64,000 nucleotides of DNA. Origin: Variovorax sp. Root473. Its GTDB lineage: Bacteria > Pseudomonadota > Gammaproteobacteria > Burkholderiales > Burkholderiaceae_C. This document shows, one piece after another, positions 1 through 9,159 of the stretch. The position numbers were made by a program, and so were the translations under genes. Position 1 is the stretch's first letter; each line of letters opens with the position of its first letter. Location: the NCBI RefSeq assembly GCF_001426505.1, contig NZ_LMEV01000001.1, positions 264,994 through 328,993 on the forward strand, in the 5' to 3' direction. The notes under the pieces were generated by a model that did no database searches, was not told the DNA's origin, and was given only the letters and a program-made list of their open reading frames with translations.

Positions 1-393
1 AACCAGACGACGTCGAAGTCGACAGGCTGCTGACGTTGCTGTTGGTCGTGCTCAGGCCGCTTGACGTCGACGTCGACAGGCTGTCGATGCGGCTGTTGGT
101 CGTGCTGAGGCCAGTCGACGTGGAGGTCGAAAGACTGCCGACGTTGCTGTTCGTGGTGCTCAGGCCGGTCGAGAGGCTCGAGATGCCGCTCGTGGCCGTG
201 CTCAGACCCGACGACGTCGAAGTCGACAGGCTGTTGATGCGGCTGCTGGCCGTGCTCAGGCCCGACGATGTGGAGGTCGACAGGCTGGCGACGTTGCTGT
301 TCGTGGTGCTCAGGCCCGTCGACAGGCTGGAAATCCCGCTGGTCGCAGTGCTCAACCCCGTGGAAGTCGACGTCGACAGCGACCCCACCGCCC
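1..393 (-). repeat. Tandem coding repeats of the adhesin stalk
   Basis: Read on the minus strand, this stretch encodes 18-residue units of the type SLSTSTSTGLSTTNSRID alternating with shorter 14-residue units of the type SLSTGLSTTNSNVA, so the DNA repeats are 54 bp and 42 bp. The units continue to the window edge. The changing residues fall mainly at the unit ends (N/R, V/I, A/G/D/S). Such arrays are expected to recombine and change stalk length. Confidence 0.9.
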
Positions 394-1222
394 CGGCGAC
401 GGAGAACAACTGGCTGCCATTGATCGCATCGGTCGAGGTGGAAGTCACGCGACCTGCCGCCACGTTGGTGATTTGGCGCTCGCTATTGGCAGAACCGACG
501 CTCACGACACCGGTCGGTGAGGTGCCGGCAAAACCGCTCAGCGTGACGCCGTTGACCGTCGCGCTGGAAACGCTGGTCGCTGCCGCGGTTGAACTGCTGT
601 TGCCCAGGGCAACGCTGTTGTCTGTGCTGGCATTGGCGCCCGAACCAATTGCCACCGCGTTGGCGCCTGAGCTCCTTGCGCCAGTGTCGACCGCCGAGTT
701 GCCGCCGATCGCCACGCTGTTCGTACCGCTGGCATTGGTCGCTCGGCCGATAGCCACGGCCTGTGCTCCGGAAGCGACAGACCCCCCGGCCGTAGTGCCG
801 TCGCCACCACCGATCGCGACCGCCGAGTTTCCCGTAGCCCTGGCATCGTTACCGAGTGCATAGGCGCCCTTGGCAAAGGCTTGCGCACCGGAGCCGATCG
901 CCGTTGCACTGTTGGAATTCGCCTGAGCGTTGTTCCCGATCGCGATTGCGTATTCGGCGGTGGCATACGCAGTGTTGCTGTTCGACGTGCCCGAGCCGTT
1001 TTGAGTGACACCGATCGCGACCGCATTCGTACCGTTCGCATATCCCCCTGCTACTTGATACGCGGCGCCAGCCCCGAAGGAAATTGCCATCAGCGACGCT
1101 GCTGCGACCGCCGCCCTCACCAGCTTCGAACCGCTCTTCTTCCCCCGCGCCGACGTAATTTCAGACGCCGCGACCCAGGCCCCCAGGGCTTCATTCCAAA
1201 TACTTCGGTAAGACTTGTTCAT
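1..1222 (-). CDS. Trimeric autotransporter adhesin (YadA-like), N-terminal part, cut by the window edge
   Basis: This frame is open for 407 codons from an ATG at 1222-1220 and runs off the left edge, so the C-terminal membrane anchor is not visible. It starts MNKSYRSIWNEALGAWVAAS, a typical extended signal peptide region of type Vc autotransporters, followed by a hydrophobic signal core (about residues 36-54). Residues about 60-215 carry the YadA-head pattern, with repeated (A/S)xAIG units such as SVAIGG and NAVAIGSG. A neck-like stretch with RQITNVAAG and DAINGSQLF lies at about 247-273. From about 280 the protein becomes a Ser/Thr-rich repeated stalk. The family forms trimeric surface fibres for adhesion or autoaggregation. 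A purine-rich GAAGAAT precedes the ATG. The ligand cannot be deduced. Confidence 0.93.
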   Translation of the reverse strand, partial: MNKSYRSIWNEALGAWVAASEITSARGKKSGSKLVRAAVAAASLMAISFGAGAAYQVAGGYANGTNAVAIGVTQNGSGTSNSNTAYATAEYAIAIGNNAQANSNSATAIGSGAQAFAKGAYALGNDARATGNSAVAIGGGDGTTAGGSVASGAQAVAIGRATNASGTNSVAIGGNSAVDTGARSSGANAVAIGSGANASTDNSVALGNSSSTAAATSVSSATVNGVTLSGFAGTSPTGVVSVGSANSERQITNVAAGRVTSTSTDAINGSQLFSVAGAVGSLSTSTSTGLSTATSGISSLSTGLSTTNSNVASLSTSTSSGLSTASSRINSLSTSTSSGLSTATSGISSLSTGLSTTNSNVGSLSTSTSTGLSTTNSRIDSLSTSTSSGLSTTNSNVSSLSTSTSSG

Positions 1223-1528
1223 ATTCTTCGAGCTCGGTTCACAAAGGCGGGCGAGGCATCAACGGCGGAGAAAGGACAACGACCGCCCGTGGGTCGCCGC
1301 CCCAGCCAGGGTCGTAGTACAAAGTACGCGGTAATGTACTTAGGTGTTTACATTTACAGTCATTTCGGGCTCCCGGGAAATCTTGAAATGATGATTTAGT
1401 TCACAAAATTTCACGTTTGGAGACAAATCGTGGCCCGCCGATGTCGCCCTGGAACGTCGATCCGAACGCCCCGCCTAGAATCGCCGCCGCTGTCTGTCAC
1501 AGCGGTTTTCCTCACAAAGGTTGCCCAA
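1223..1528. other. Intergenic region between the adhesin and the DUF4019 gene
   Basis: This 306-bp gap separates two divergent genes and must hold both promoters. Positions 1316-1420 are clearly more AT-rich than the surroundings. At 1316-1340 there are three closely spaced AGTAC/GTACT half-sites, which form overlapping inverted repeats. A second inverted repeat pairs TCATTTC (1360-1366) with GAAATGA (1385-1391). No convincing sigma-70 promoter could be chosen by eye, and no small gene is apparent. Confidence 0.5.
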
Positions 1529-1969
1529 ATGAAGCCGTTCCTCCCCCATTTCCTGGCCGCATGCACGCTGGCCCTGGCCGGTTCCTGCGCCCTGGCGCAG
1601 GACGGCAGTTCCGCTGACGAACTCATCCAGGCGGGCCTTGGCAGCCTCAAGCAGATCGACGAAAACCGGGCAGGAGAGATCTGGGACACCGCGTCGGCGT
1701 TTGTGAAGACTCGCTTTCCTAAGGCCGAATTTGTTGCCAACACGCAACGCTCGCGTCAGACCGTGGGCGTCGTGGCCCGCCGTGACTGGGCCAGCGTGAC
1801 CCGCATCCGCTACCTGGACGACAGCACCGGCATCCCTGCAGGCCTGTACGCCAACGTCGACTTCGCCACCCGCCTGACCAACGACAAGACGGTCTTCGAA
1901 AAAGTCAGCTTCCGCCTCGAACCCCAAGGCTGGCGCCTGACGGGCTACGTCCCCCGCGAAAACCAATGA
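1529..1969 (+). CDS. DUF4019 family exported protein
   Basis: The 146-residue product begins with a classical Sec signal peptide (MKPFLPHFLAACTLALAG, likely cleaved after CALA-Q around residue 22). The rest resembles DUF4019 proteins: a helical start with EIWDTASAFVK, then a basic R/T-V-G segment and a beta-rich C-terminus ending in a GWRLTGY strand. The frame is open upstream to 1430, but the ATG at 1529 is preferred because it directly precedes the signal peptide and follows an AAAGG ribosome-binding site. Function is unknown. The gene overlaps the next one by 4 bp (ATGA), so the two are probably translationally coupled. Confidence 0.75.
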   Translation: MKPFLPHFLAACTLALAGSCALAQDGSSADELIQAGLGSLKQIDENRAGEIWDTASAFVKTRFPKAEFVANTQRSRQTVGVVARRDWASVTRIRYLDDSTGIPAGLYANVDFATRLTNDKTVFEKVSFRLEPQGWRLTGYVPRENQ

Positions 1970-3108
1970 CCACCGCCTCGGGTGCCGGCCTGCGCATCGG
2001 CATCACGATCGGCCTTCACCACGAGGCCGAGACCCTCTGGAACAACGGCATCAAGCAGAACGCCGTGTTCCTGGCAGAGGCGCTAAAGCACTGCCCGAGC
2101 GTCGCCTCGGTGGTGCTGGTCAACACCACCGCCACGCCCATCACTCCCGCCCTGCCCTGGGACCAGGCCCGCTGGCCGACCGTGACCTTCGAGGCAGCCA
2201 AGGACAGCGTGGACGTGCTGATCGAGCTGGGTGGCCAGATCGACGGCGACCAGACCGACCACCTCAAGCGCCGCGGCGCGCGGCTGGTGTCGTACTGCTG
2301 CGGCTTCGAGTACGTGCACGCGATGGAGTCGATGCTGTTCGGCAAGCCGCTGTGGGGGCGCAACCTGTTCGTCAACCAGCGCTACGACGACATCTGGATG
2401 GTTCCGCAGGTGGCCCACATCAGCCAGTCGTACTTCGAGGTGCTGCGCCGCGCCGAGGCGCGCGCCGTGCCCTTCGTCTGGAGCCCGGTGTTCCTCGAAG
2501 AGCGCTCCCGCGCGCTACCCGAGGGCGGCGCCTACCAGCCGCGCAGCGGCCCGAGGCGGTTGAGCGTGATGGAACCCAACATCAACGTGGTGAAGTTCTG
2601 CGTCTACCCGATCCTGATTGCCGAGCTGGCCTACCGTGCCCGGCCTGATGCCATTGCGCTACTGCAGGTCACGAACGCGGAGCGCATGGCCAAGGACAGC
2701 ATGGAGTTCATCACGCTGATGAACCAGCTCGACCTGGTGCGCCAGCACAAGGCGGTCTTCCTGGGCCGGCACGAAACCCCGGTGTTCCTGGCGCAGAACA
2801 CCGACATCGTGGTGTCCCACCAGTGGGAAAACCCGCTCAATTACTTCTACCTCGAGACCTGCTGGCAGGGCTATCCGCTGGTGCACAACGCCCACCTGTG
2901 CACGGACATCGGCTACTACTACCCCGAGAACGACGTGGCCGCAGGCAGTGCCCGCGTGCTCGAGGTCATCGACGGGCACGACGCCCAGGCAGGTGCTTAT
3001 CGCCAACGGCAGCGCGCGCTCATCGCGCGCTACCTGCCCGGCGATGTGGCGGCCACGCAGACCTACAACAGCCTGCTGCAGGGCCTGATGCAGCGTCCTG
3101 CCCGATAG
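1966..3108 (+). CDS. DUF2827 family protein, probable glycan-related enzyme
   Basis: This 380-residue soluble protein matches the pattern I associate with DUF2827: an N-terminal GITIGLH strand-loop, a WNNGIKQNAVFLAE helix, a YCCGFEYVHAMESMLFG block and a late QWENPLNYFYLE segment. The overall layout resembles a GT-B glycosyltransferase fold, with two Rossmann-like halves and a conserved acidic/aromatic region near the C-terminus. The biochemical activity of the family is not established to my knowledge. Its start overlaps the stop of the DUF4019 gene, and 36 bp downstream lies another glycosyltransferase-like gene, which supports a role in making or modifying a surface glycan. Confidence 0.7.
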   Translation: MTTASGAGLRIGITIGLHHEAETLWNNGIKQNAVFLAEALKHCPSVASVVLVNTTATPITPALPWDQARWPTVTFEAAKDSVDVLIELGGQIDGDQTDHLKRRGARLVSYCCGFEYVHAMESMLFGKPLWGRNLFVNQRYDDIWMVPQVAHISQSYFEVLRRAEARAVPFVWSPVFLEERSRALPEGGAYQPRSGPRRLSVMEPNINVVKFCVYPILIAELAYRARPDAIALLQVTNAERMAKDSMEFITLMNQLDLVRQHKAVFLGRHETPVFLAQNTDIVVSHQWENPLNYFYLETCWQGYPLVHNAHLCTDIGYYYPENDVAAGSARVLEVIDGHDAQAGAYRQRQRALIARYLPGDVAATQTYNSLLQGLMQRPAR

Positions 3109-3144
3109 TCAGTAGTTAGACATCCGACACACGGAGCCCCTCGC

Positions 3145-4005
3145 ATGCTCGACCCGTCCGAACTTCGGAACTTCTATCCTGTGATCGTGACGCCGAGCCA
3201 CGACGGCAAGTTCTTCCAGAACTACGTGGCCTCGCTGCTGAACTTCACCATCCACGCCGAGCGCGCCGGCATGCGGATGCAGGTGCTGATGCACCAGGGT
3301 GAGAGCCTCGTCACGCGTGCGCGCAACAACTGCGTGGCCCAGTTCCTGGCCAATCCGGAGTGGACCCACCTGTTCTGGATCGACGCGGACATCGGCTTTT
3401 CCGCCGAGGCGGCGTTCCGCCTGCTGCTGTCGGGCTACGACATCGCGGCGGGCGTCTACCCGCTGAAGCGTGAGAACTGGCCGCAGGAGGGCGTGGCGGC
3501 AGGCACCACGCAGCAGCAATTCGAGGCTGCCTTCACGCGCTACACGGTCAACGCCAATGCCGAAGAAGGCGCGGCGCAGATCGAGCTCGAGGTGCAGCCC
3601 GACGGTTTCATGAAGATGACCGAGGCGCCCACGGGCTTCATGGTGATCCGGCGCCAGGTGTTCGAACGGCTCATGGCCGCCTACCCCGACTTGCAATACA
3701 CGCCCGACAGCATCGGCGAAACCGACCAGGGGCTGCACTACCGCTTCTTCGACGTGATGGTCGACCCGGTCACGCGGCGCTACCTGTCGGAAGACTACGG
3801 TTTCTGCCGGTTGTGGTCGGGGCTGGGCGAGTCAATTCATATCGACGCCAACTCGAACCTGACCCACCAGGGCGCCAAGCTGTACCGGGGGGATTTCGCC
3901 CACTCGCTGCAGGCATCGCTGCCCAACGCGGTCGGCGGCACGGCCGGGATGACGATGGTGCTGAAGGGCCACGAGCACCTGAAATCCAATCCGTCGCACG
4001 GCTGA
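3145..4005 (+). CDS. GT-A-like glycosyltransferase
   Basis: The 286-residue protein has no signal peptide or membrane segment. Residues about 11-16 (VIVTPS) start a nucleotide-sugar-binding type fold. The motif FWIDADIGF places a D-A-D triplet at residues 80-82, the usual metal and nucleotide-sugar site of GT-A enzymes. It then has GYDIAAGVYPLKR, and later EAPTGFMVIRR and a SEDYGFCRLW motif, a plausible catalytic-base region. A GGAG lies 9 bp before the ATG. It is the last gene of the plus-strand trio and is followed by a strong terminator at 4021-4056. The sugar donor and acceptor are unknown. Confidence 0.7.
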   Translation: MLDPSELRNFYPVIVTPSHDGKFFQNYVASLLNFTIHAERAGMRMQVLMHQGESLVTRARNNCVAQFLANPEWTHLFWIDADIGFSAEAAFRLLLSGYDIAAGVYPLKRENWPQEGVAAGTTQQQFEAAFTRYTVNANAEEGAAQIELEVQPDGFMKMTEAPTGFMVIRRQVFERLMAAYPDLQYTPDSIGETDQGLHYRFFDVMVDPVTRRYLSEDYGFCRLWSGLGESIHIDANSNLTHQGAKLYRGDFAHSLQASLPNAVGGTAGMTMVLKGHEHLKSNPSHG

Positions 4006-4020
4006 CGCCGAACGAACGCC

Positions 4021-4056
4021 CATGAAAAAGCCCCGCCGAAGCGGGGCTTTTTCATG
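4021..4056. terminator. Bidirectional intrinsic terminator
   Basis: This is a perfect 16-bp inverted repeat around a CGAA loop. The stem core is GCCCCGC/GCGGGGC, with an A5 tract on the left arm and a T5 tract on the right arm, so it can end transcription from both the glycosyltransferase gene and the convergent acnB operon. Confidence 0.95.
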
Positions 4057-4090
4057 AGGCCGGCGAATCGCTCGCCGGCTGCAACGACCC

Positions 4091-6676
4091 TCAGGCCGTG
4101 ACCGTGTCCGCCACGCCCTTGTAGTCTTCGATCTTGTCGAAGTTCAGGTACTGGTAGATCTGCGCGCTGGACGCGTCGATCACGCCCGTGGCGGCCATGT
4201 ACTCCTCGCGCGTCGGGATGCGGCCCAGACGCGAGCAGATGGCGGCCAGTTCGGCCGAGCCCAGGTACACGTTCGTGTTCTTGCCCAGGCGGTTCGGGAA
4301 GTTGCGGGTGCTGGTCGACATCACCGTCGCGCCTTCGCGCACCTGCGCCTGGTTGCCCATGCACAGCGAGCAGCCCGGCATTTCGGTGCGCGCGCCGGCG
4401 TTGCCGAACACGCCGTAGTGGCCTTCTTCGGTGAGCTGCTGCGCGTCCATCTTGGTCGGCGGTGCGATCCACAGCTTGACCGGGATGTCGCGCTTGCCTT
4501 CGAGCAGCTTCGACGCGGCGCGGAAGTGACCGATGTTGGTCATGCACGAGCCGATGAACACTTCATCGATGGTGGCACCGGCCACGTCGCTCAGCGTCTT
4601 CACGTCGTCCGGGTCGTTCGGGCAGGCCACGATGGGTTCGTGGATCTCGGCCAGGTCGATCTCGATGACAGCGGCGTACTCGGCGTCGGCATCGCCCTTG
4701 AGCAGCTGCGGGTCCTTGAGCCAGGCTTCCTGCGCGGCGATGCGGCGTGCCAGCGTGCGGGCGTCGGCGTAGCCTTCGGCAATCATCCACTTCATCAGCG
4801 TGATGTTGCTGTTGATGTACTCCTGGATCGGTTCCTTGTTCAGGTGCACCGTGCAGCCGGCGGCCGAGCGCTCGGCCGAGGCATCGCTCAGTTCGAAGGC
4901 TTGCTCCACCTTCAGGTCGGGCAGGCCTTCGATTTCGAGGATGCGGCCCGAGAAGATGTTCTTCTTGCCCTGCTTGGCCACGGTCAGCAGACCGGCCTTG
5001 ATGGCGTACAGCGGAATGGCGTTGACCAGGTCACGCAGCGTGACGCCGGGCTGCATCTTGCCCTTGAAGCGCACCAGCACCGATTCGGGCATGTCCAGCG
5101 GCATCACGCCGGTGGCGGCCGCGAAGGCCACGAGGCCGGAGCCCGCGGGGAAGCTGATGCCGATCGGGAAGCGGGTGTGGCTGTCGCCGCCCGTGCCCAC
5201 GGTGTCGGGCGTCAGCAGGCGGTTGAGCCAGCTGTGGATCACGCCATCGCCCGGACGCAGCGACACGCCGCCGCGGTTGGCCATGAACTCGGGCAGTTCG
5301 TGGTGCATCTTGACGTCGACCTTCTTCGGGTACGCCGCCGTGTGGCAGAACGACTGCATGACGAGGTCGGCCGAGAAGCCCAGGCAGGCCAGGTCCTTCA
5401 GCTCGTCGCGGGTCATCGGGCCGGTGGTGTCCTGCGAGCCGACCGAGGTCATCTTGGGTTCGCAGTACGTGCCCGGGCGCACGCCCTGGCCTTCGGGCAG
5501 GCCACAGGCGCGGCCGACCATCTTCTGCGCGAGCGAGAAGCCCTTCTTGGTGTCGACCGGGCTGGTCGGCAGGCGGAACAGCGTCGAGACGGGCAGGCCC
5601 AGTGCTTCACGCGCCTTGGCCGTGAGGCCGCGGCCGATGATCAGCGGAATGCGGCCGCCGGCGCGCACTTCGTCGAACAGCACGTCGCTCTTGACCTGGA
5701 ATTCGGCGATGACCTTGCCGTCCTTCAGGGCCTTGCCTTCGTAGGGACGCAACTCGACCACGTCGCCCATGTTCATCTGGGTCACGTCGAGCTCGATGGG
5801 CAGAGCGCCCGAGTCTTCCATCGTGTTGTAGAAGATGGGAGCGATCTTGCCGCCGAGGCAGACGCCGCCGAAACGCTTGTTCGGCACGAAGGGAATGTCT
5901 TCGCCGGTGAACCACAGCACCGAGTTGGTGGCGCTCTTGCGCGACGAACCCGTACCAACCACGTCGCCGGCGTAGGCCACGAGGTGGCCGCGCGCGCGCA
6001 GGTCTTCGATGAACTTCACCGGGCCGCGCTTGCCGTCTTCCTCAGGAACGATGCCGGGGCGGGCGTTCTTGTGCATCGCCAGGGCGTGCATCGGAATGTC
6101 GGGACGCGTGGTGGCGTCGGGTGCGGGCGACAGGTCGTCGGTGTTGATTTCGCCAGCCACCTTGAAGATGCTGACGGTGATGCTTTGCGGCACTTCGGGG
6201 CGGCTGGTGAACCACTCGGCATCGGCCCAGCTTTGCAGCACGCCCTTGGCGTGGGCGTTGCCCTTGTCGGCCTTTTCCTTGACGTCGTGGAACTGGTCGA
6301 ACATCAGCAGGGTCTTCTTCAGGCCTTCGGCTGCCACGGCGCCGACTTCGGCGTCGTCCAGCAGGTCGATCATGGGGCTGATGTTGTAGCCGCCGAGCAT
6401 GGTGCCGAGCAGTTCGGTCGCGCGGGCGCGCGTGATGAACGCATTCTTCTCGGTGCCGTGGGCCACGGCCGCGAGGTAGCTCGCCTTGACCTTGGCGGCG
6501 TCGTCGACGCCAGCGGGCACACGGTAGGTGAGCAGGTCCAGCAGGAAGGCGCCGTCCTTGGCATTCGCGCTCTTCAGGAGCTCGATCGCTTCGGCGGTCT
6601 GCTTCGCGCTCAGGGGCAGCGGCGGGATACCGAGCGCGGCGCGTTCGGCAACATGATCAACGTAGGCTTGCAACAT
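4091..6676 (-). CDS. acnB: Aconitate hydratase B
   Basis: AcnB interconverts citrate and isocitrate in the TCA cycle using a [4Fe-4S] cluster. The 861-residue length and domain order fit the B-type enzyme: an N-terminal HEAT-like helical domain (about 1-160), the swivel domain (about 165-375, with [13 protein letters not shown]) and the catalytic domains after about 380. The cluster cysteines are visible in IGSCMTN and in PGCSLCMGN, where the latter two are residues 769 and 772. The start is preceded by GGAGAAAAGAAG. It is the last gene of the minus-strand TCA unit, 93 bp after the small exported-protein gene, and ends at a bidirectional terminator. B-type enzymes can also bind RNA; that is not testable here. 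Confidence 0.98.
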   Translation of the reverse strand: MLQAYVDHVAERAALGIPPLPLSAKQTAEAIELLKSANAKDGAFLLDLLTYRVPAGVDDAAKVKASYLAAVAHGTEKNAFITRARATELLGTMLGGYNISPMIDLLDDAEVGAVAAEGLKKTLLMFDQFHDVKEKADKGNAHAKGVLQSWADAEWFTSRPEVPQSITVSIFKVAGEINTDDLSPAPDATTRPDIPMHALAMHKNARPGIVPEEDGKRGPVKFIEDLRARGHLVAYAGDVVGTGSSRKSATNSVLWFTGEDIPFVPNKRFGGVCLGGKIAPIFYNTMEDSGALPIELDVTQMNMGDVVELRPYEGKALKDGKVIAEFQVKSDVLFDEVRAGGRIPLIIGRGLTAKAREALGLPVSTLFRLPTSPVDTKKGFSLAQKMVGRACGLPEGQGVRPGTYCEPKMTSVGSQDTTGPMTRDELKDLACLGFSADLVMQSFCHTAAYPKKVDVKMHHELPEFMANRGGVSLRPGDGVIHSWLNRLLTPDTVGTGGDSHTRFPIGISFPAGSGLVAFAAATGVMPLDMPESVLVRFKGKMQPGVTLRDLVNAIPLYAIKAGLLTVAKQGKKNIFSGRILEIEGLPDLKVEQAFELSDASAERSAAGCTVHLNKEPIQEYINSNITLMKWMIAEGYADARTLARRIAAQEAWLKDPQLLKGDADAEYAAVIEIDLAEIHEPIVACPNDPDDVKTLSDVAGATIDEVFIGSCMTNIGHFRAASKLLEGKRDIPVKLWIAPPTKMDAQQLTEEGHYGVFGNAGARTEMPGCSLCMGNQAQVREGATVMSTSTRNFPNRLGKNTNVYLGSAELAAICSRLGRIPTREEYMAATGVIDASSAQIYQYLNFDKIEDYKGVADTVTA

Positions 6677-6769
6677 CTTCTTTTCTCCGGAAACTAGGCT
6701 ATCGGGCGTGCGCAGCGGTCTCTAGCGGCCATGCAAGAGCCGCGCCGCACCCCGGGTTCGGTGCTCTTC

Positions 6770-7315
6770 TTACTTCTTGGCTGCGTCAGCACCTTCGAAA
6801 AGGGCCTTCGGCGGGTTCTTCTTCATCTCGTCGGCAAAGGCGACCTGGGCGGCGGTCTGGCATTCGTCGGCGATGCGCAGGCCGGCCTTCTGGTTCATCA
6901 GCATCGACTTGTTGCCAAGCTGCAGCCACATGGCGCCGGCACGCGGGTCTTCGAGGCGGATGGCGCCAGTGCGGCTTTCGACCGGGTGCATGCGGTACTT
7001 CAGGCCCTTGGTGGTCACGGTGAAGAAGCCGGGCTTCTTCTCGTCGGGCGTGACGGTGACGTCGGCGCCGAGTTCGCACTGGGCCTTGCCGATGGACACG
7101 CGCTGCGCCACGGCCAGGTCGGCCTCGGACAGCACGATGTTGCTGTCGTCGGCAATCGGCGTGACCTCTTCGACGGCCTTGGCCGCCTTGCGGGTGACCT
7201 GGCGCTTCGGCGGGGCCTTCTTCTTGGCTTCGGACTTGGCGGCGGTGGCGCTCTGCGCCACGGCGGCAAACGGCAGGGCCAGCGCAACGGCGGCGATCAG
7301 TGCAAATTTCTTCAT
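6770..7315 (-). CDS. Exported lysine-rich protein of unknown function
   Basis: I do not recognise a named family. The 181-residue product has a clear signal peptide (MKKFALIAAVALALPFAAVA, cleavage likely near residue 20). A highly basic linker follows (residues about 26-45, KSEAKKKAPPKRQVTRKAAK). The rest is a compact domain (about 55-170) with two cysteines (in KAQCELG and ADECQTA) that could form a disulfide in the periplasm. It lies 24 bp downstream of the CitE-like gene and upstream of acnB, so it is probably co-transcribed with TCA genes. The basic tail suggests contact with an anionic partner, but this is speculation. Confidence 0.7.
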   Translation of the reverse strand: MKKFALIAAVALALPFAAVAQSATAAKSEAKKKAPPKRQVTRKAAKAVEEVTPIADDSNIVLSEADLAVAQRVSIGKAQCELGADVTVTPDEKKPGFFTVTTKGLKYRMHPVESRTGAIRLEDPRAGAMWLQLGNKSMLMNQKAGLRIADECQTAAQVAFADEMKKNPPKALFEGADAAKK

Positions 7316-7339
7316 GTGCGGGGTTCCTTGAGGCTGGAT

Positions 7340-8359
7340 TCAGTGGGTTTCAGGAGACCGCGATGCAAACCAGGCTTTCGCCTCGGAGGGCAACGCGCGC
7401 CCTGTTGCGTGGGCACGCGTCAGAACCTGCCAGAAATGGCGGTAGCTCGCGCGGTCGTGCAATGTGCCATCAATTTGTGTCGGTGCCCAATCCGCGTCGG
7501 CGGCTTTTGTAATGATTTTTGTGGCAATTTGAATCTGCGCCTCGTCAGGCGCGAAGGCCTCGAGGATCGGCCGGATCTGGTTCGGGTGGATGCTCCACAT
7601 GCGGGTGTAGCCGAATTCGGTGGCCGCCTTGCGGGCCGCGGTGCGCATTGCATCGGTGTCGTTGAACTCGGTGACCACGCAGTGCGAAGGCACCTTGCCG
7701 TAGGCATGCGCGGCCGAGGCCAGCGCCAGCTTGGCGCGCACGACCAGCGGATGGCTGAACTGCCCCACCGCGCCCATGCCGTCGGCGGGAATGGCGCCGG
7801 CATGCGCCGACACGAAGTCCATGAGACCGAAGCTCAGCGACTGCACGCGCGGATGCGCGGCGATTTCGAAGGCGTTGTGCACCGCCAGGGGCGATTCGAT
7901 GAGCACATGCAGCGGCAGCGCCCCGGCATCGGCCGCGTCGAGCGCCGCAACAGCCTGCAACACATCGGCCACGGATTCGACCTTGGGCACCATCAGGTGG
8001 CTCAGGCGATCGCCCGCACGGCCAGCGATGGTGACCACGTCGCCGGCAAAGGCCGGGTGGTCGACCGGGTGCACGCGCACGCCGACGCGCATGCCGGGCT
8101 TCGCGGCCAGCGCGAGTTCGGTGACGAGCGCGGCGTGCTCCGCCTCGCCGCCGACCGGGGCGCCGTCTTCGCAGTCGAGGGTGACGTCGAACACGCAGGC
8201 GCCGAACTCCTGCGCCATCTCGGCCTGGAGCGCGAGGCTCTTCTTCATGCGGGCTTCGACGCCGCTGTAGTGGTCGCACACCGGCAGGGTCACGGCGCCG
8301 GCCTGGGCGCCGAGCAGCACGTCCGCAGGATGGGCGGCGGTGGCGATTTGGGTGGTCAT
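7340..8359 (-). CDS. HpcH/HpaI aldolase / citrate lyase beta-like protein
   Basis: The 339-residue product belongs to the CitE-like TIM-barrel family, which includes malyl-CoA and citramalyl-CoA lyases. Visible motifs are FDVTLDCEDGAP with the metal-binding acidic pair (about residues 56-67), GVRVHP (arginine for the CoA thioester), IESPLAVHNAFEIA (glutamate) and SFGLMDF. The frame continues upstream, but the ATG at 8359 is chosen because it overlaps the tam stop (ATGA) and the upstream part reads as shadow of tam. The substrate cannot be fixed. The position in an mdh/acnB unit suggests a C4-C6 dicarboxylate or its CoA ester. Confidence 0.85.
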   Translation of the reverse strand: MTTQIATAAHPADVLLGAQAGAVTLPVCDHYSGVEARMKKSLALQAEMAQEFGACVFDVTLDCEDGAPVGGEAEHAALVTELALAAKPGMRVGVRVHPVDHPAFAGDVVTIAGRAGDRLSHLMVPKVESVADVLQAVAALDAADAGALPLHVLIESPLAVHNAFEIAAHPRVQSLSFGLMDFVSAHAGAIPADGMGAVGQFSHPLVVRAKLALASAAHAYGKVPSHCVVTEFNDTDAMRTAARKAATEFGYTRMWSIHPNQIRPILEAFAPDEAQIQIATKIITKAADADWAPTQIDGTLHDRASYRHFWQVLTRAHATGRALPSEAKAWFASRSPETH

Positions 8360-9144
8360 GCGTCTTTTTTCTTGTGCGCCACGATGAACATGCGCGGGAA
8401 GGCAAGCAGGCGCTTGCCGTCGGTGCGCACCGGATAGGCCTCGTCCACACAGCGTTCGTATTCGGCGAGGTAGCTCGCCTGCAGGTCGGGCGGCAGCCGG
8501 TCGACGAAGGGCTTCAGGCCCGTGCCGCGCACCCATTCGACGATGGCCGCGGCGTTGGCCATCGGGTGCTGGTAGATGGTGTGCCAGACATCGACATGGG
8601 CCGCACGCGCGGCCAAGAGGTCGTAGTAGCCGCCGAGCGGCAGCAGCAAGGTGCGCAGCTTGTCGGCGTCGCCGATGGGCTCGGCCCAGGGCGCTTCGGC
8701 CGCCACCGCGCGCATCAGGCGGTGCGTGGGCTCCTGGCGGTTGTCGGGCATCTGGACGGCGAGCACGCCGCCCGGGGCCAGCGCATCGAACAGGCGGGGG
8801 ATCAGTGTTTCATGATCCGGCACCCATTGCAGGGACGCGTTGGCATAGATGAGATCGGGCGCTTCTTTTTCACGCGGCGCCCAGGTCGCGATGTCACTCA
8901 ACTCGAAGCGCGCCGCCGGCAGGCGCTCGCGCGCGCTGACCAGCATGGCTTCGGAGTTGTCGGTGCCCGTGACCTGCGCCGTCGGGAACCGATGGGCCAG
9001 CAGCTCGGTGGAATTGCCCGGGCCACATCCGAGGTCGACCACGCGGGCGGCCTCGGCAAGCGGGACCCGCGCCAGGAGTTCCTGTGCGGGCCGGGTGCGC
9101 TCGTCCTCGTAGCGACGGTAGAGCGCGGGGTTCCAGTCGAGCAT
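8356..9144 (-). CDS. tam: Trans-aconitate 2-methyltransferase
   Basis: The 262-residue protein is a class I SAM-dependent methyltransferase of the Tam type. It begins [20 protein letters not shown], a start characteristic of Tam, followed by the SAM-binding motif [12 protein letters not shown] (about 35-46), an acidic GTDNS after strand 2 and [11 protein letters not shown] at motif IV. Tam methylates trans-aconitate, a spontaneous isomer of cis-aconitate that inhibits aconitase. The gene lies between mdh (15 bp upstream) and the CitE-like gene (4-bp overlap), in the same unit as acnB, which agrees well with that role. Confidence 0.92.
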   Translation of the reverse strand: MLDWNPALYRRYEDERTRPAQELLARVPLAEAARVVDLGCGPGNSTELLAHRFPTAQVTGTDNSEAMLVSARERLPAARFELSDIATWAPREKEAPDLIYANASLQWVPDHETLIPRLFDALAPGGVLAVQMPDNRQEPTHRLMRAVAAEAPWAEPIGDADKLRTLLLPLGGYYDLLAARAAHVDVWHTIYQHPMANAAAIVEWVRGTGLKPFVDRLPPDLQASYLAEYERCVDEAYPVRTDGKRLLAFPRMFIVAHKKKDA

Positions 9145-9159
9145 GCGGGCGGGCTTGCT

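Noticed and set aside
1..393. CRISPR-like or satellite array
   Set aside because: The repeats are in frame, of two lengths, and encode a coiled-coil stalk; there are no spacers of constant size.
36..863. 275-codon plus-strand repeat protein
   Set aside because: It is the antisense of the adhesin stalk and head, which carry recognisable motifs on the minus strand.
4418..6697. 759-codon open frame on the plus strand opposite acnB
   Set aside because: It is the antisense mirror of a full, motif-rich acnB gene. High GC third positions remove stop codons on the opposite strand, and the product is low-complexity and matches no family.
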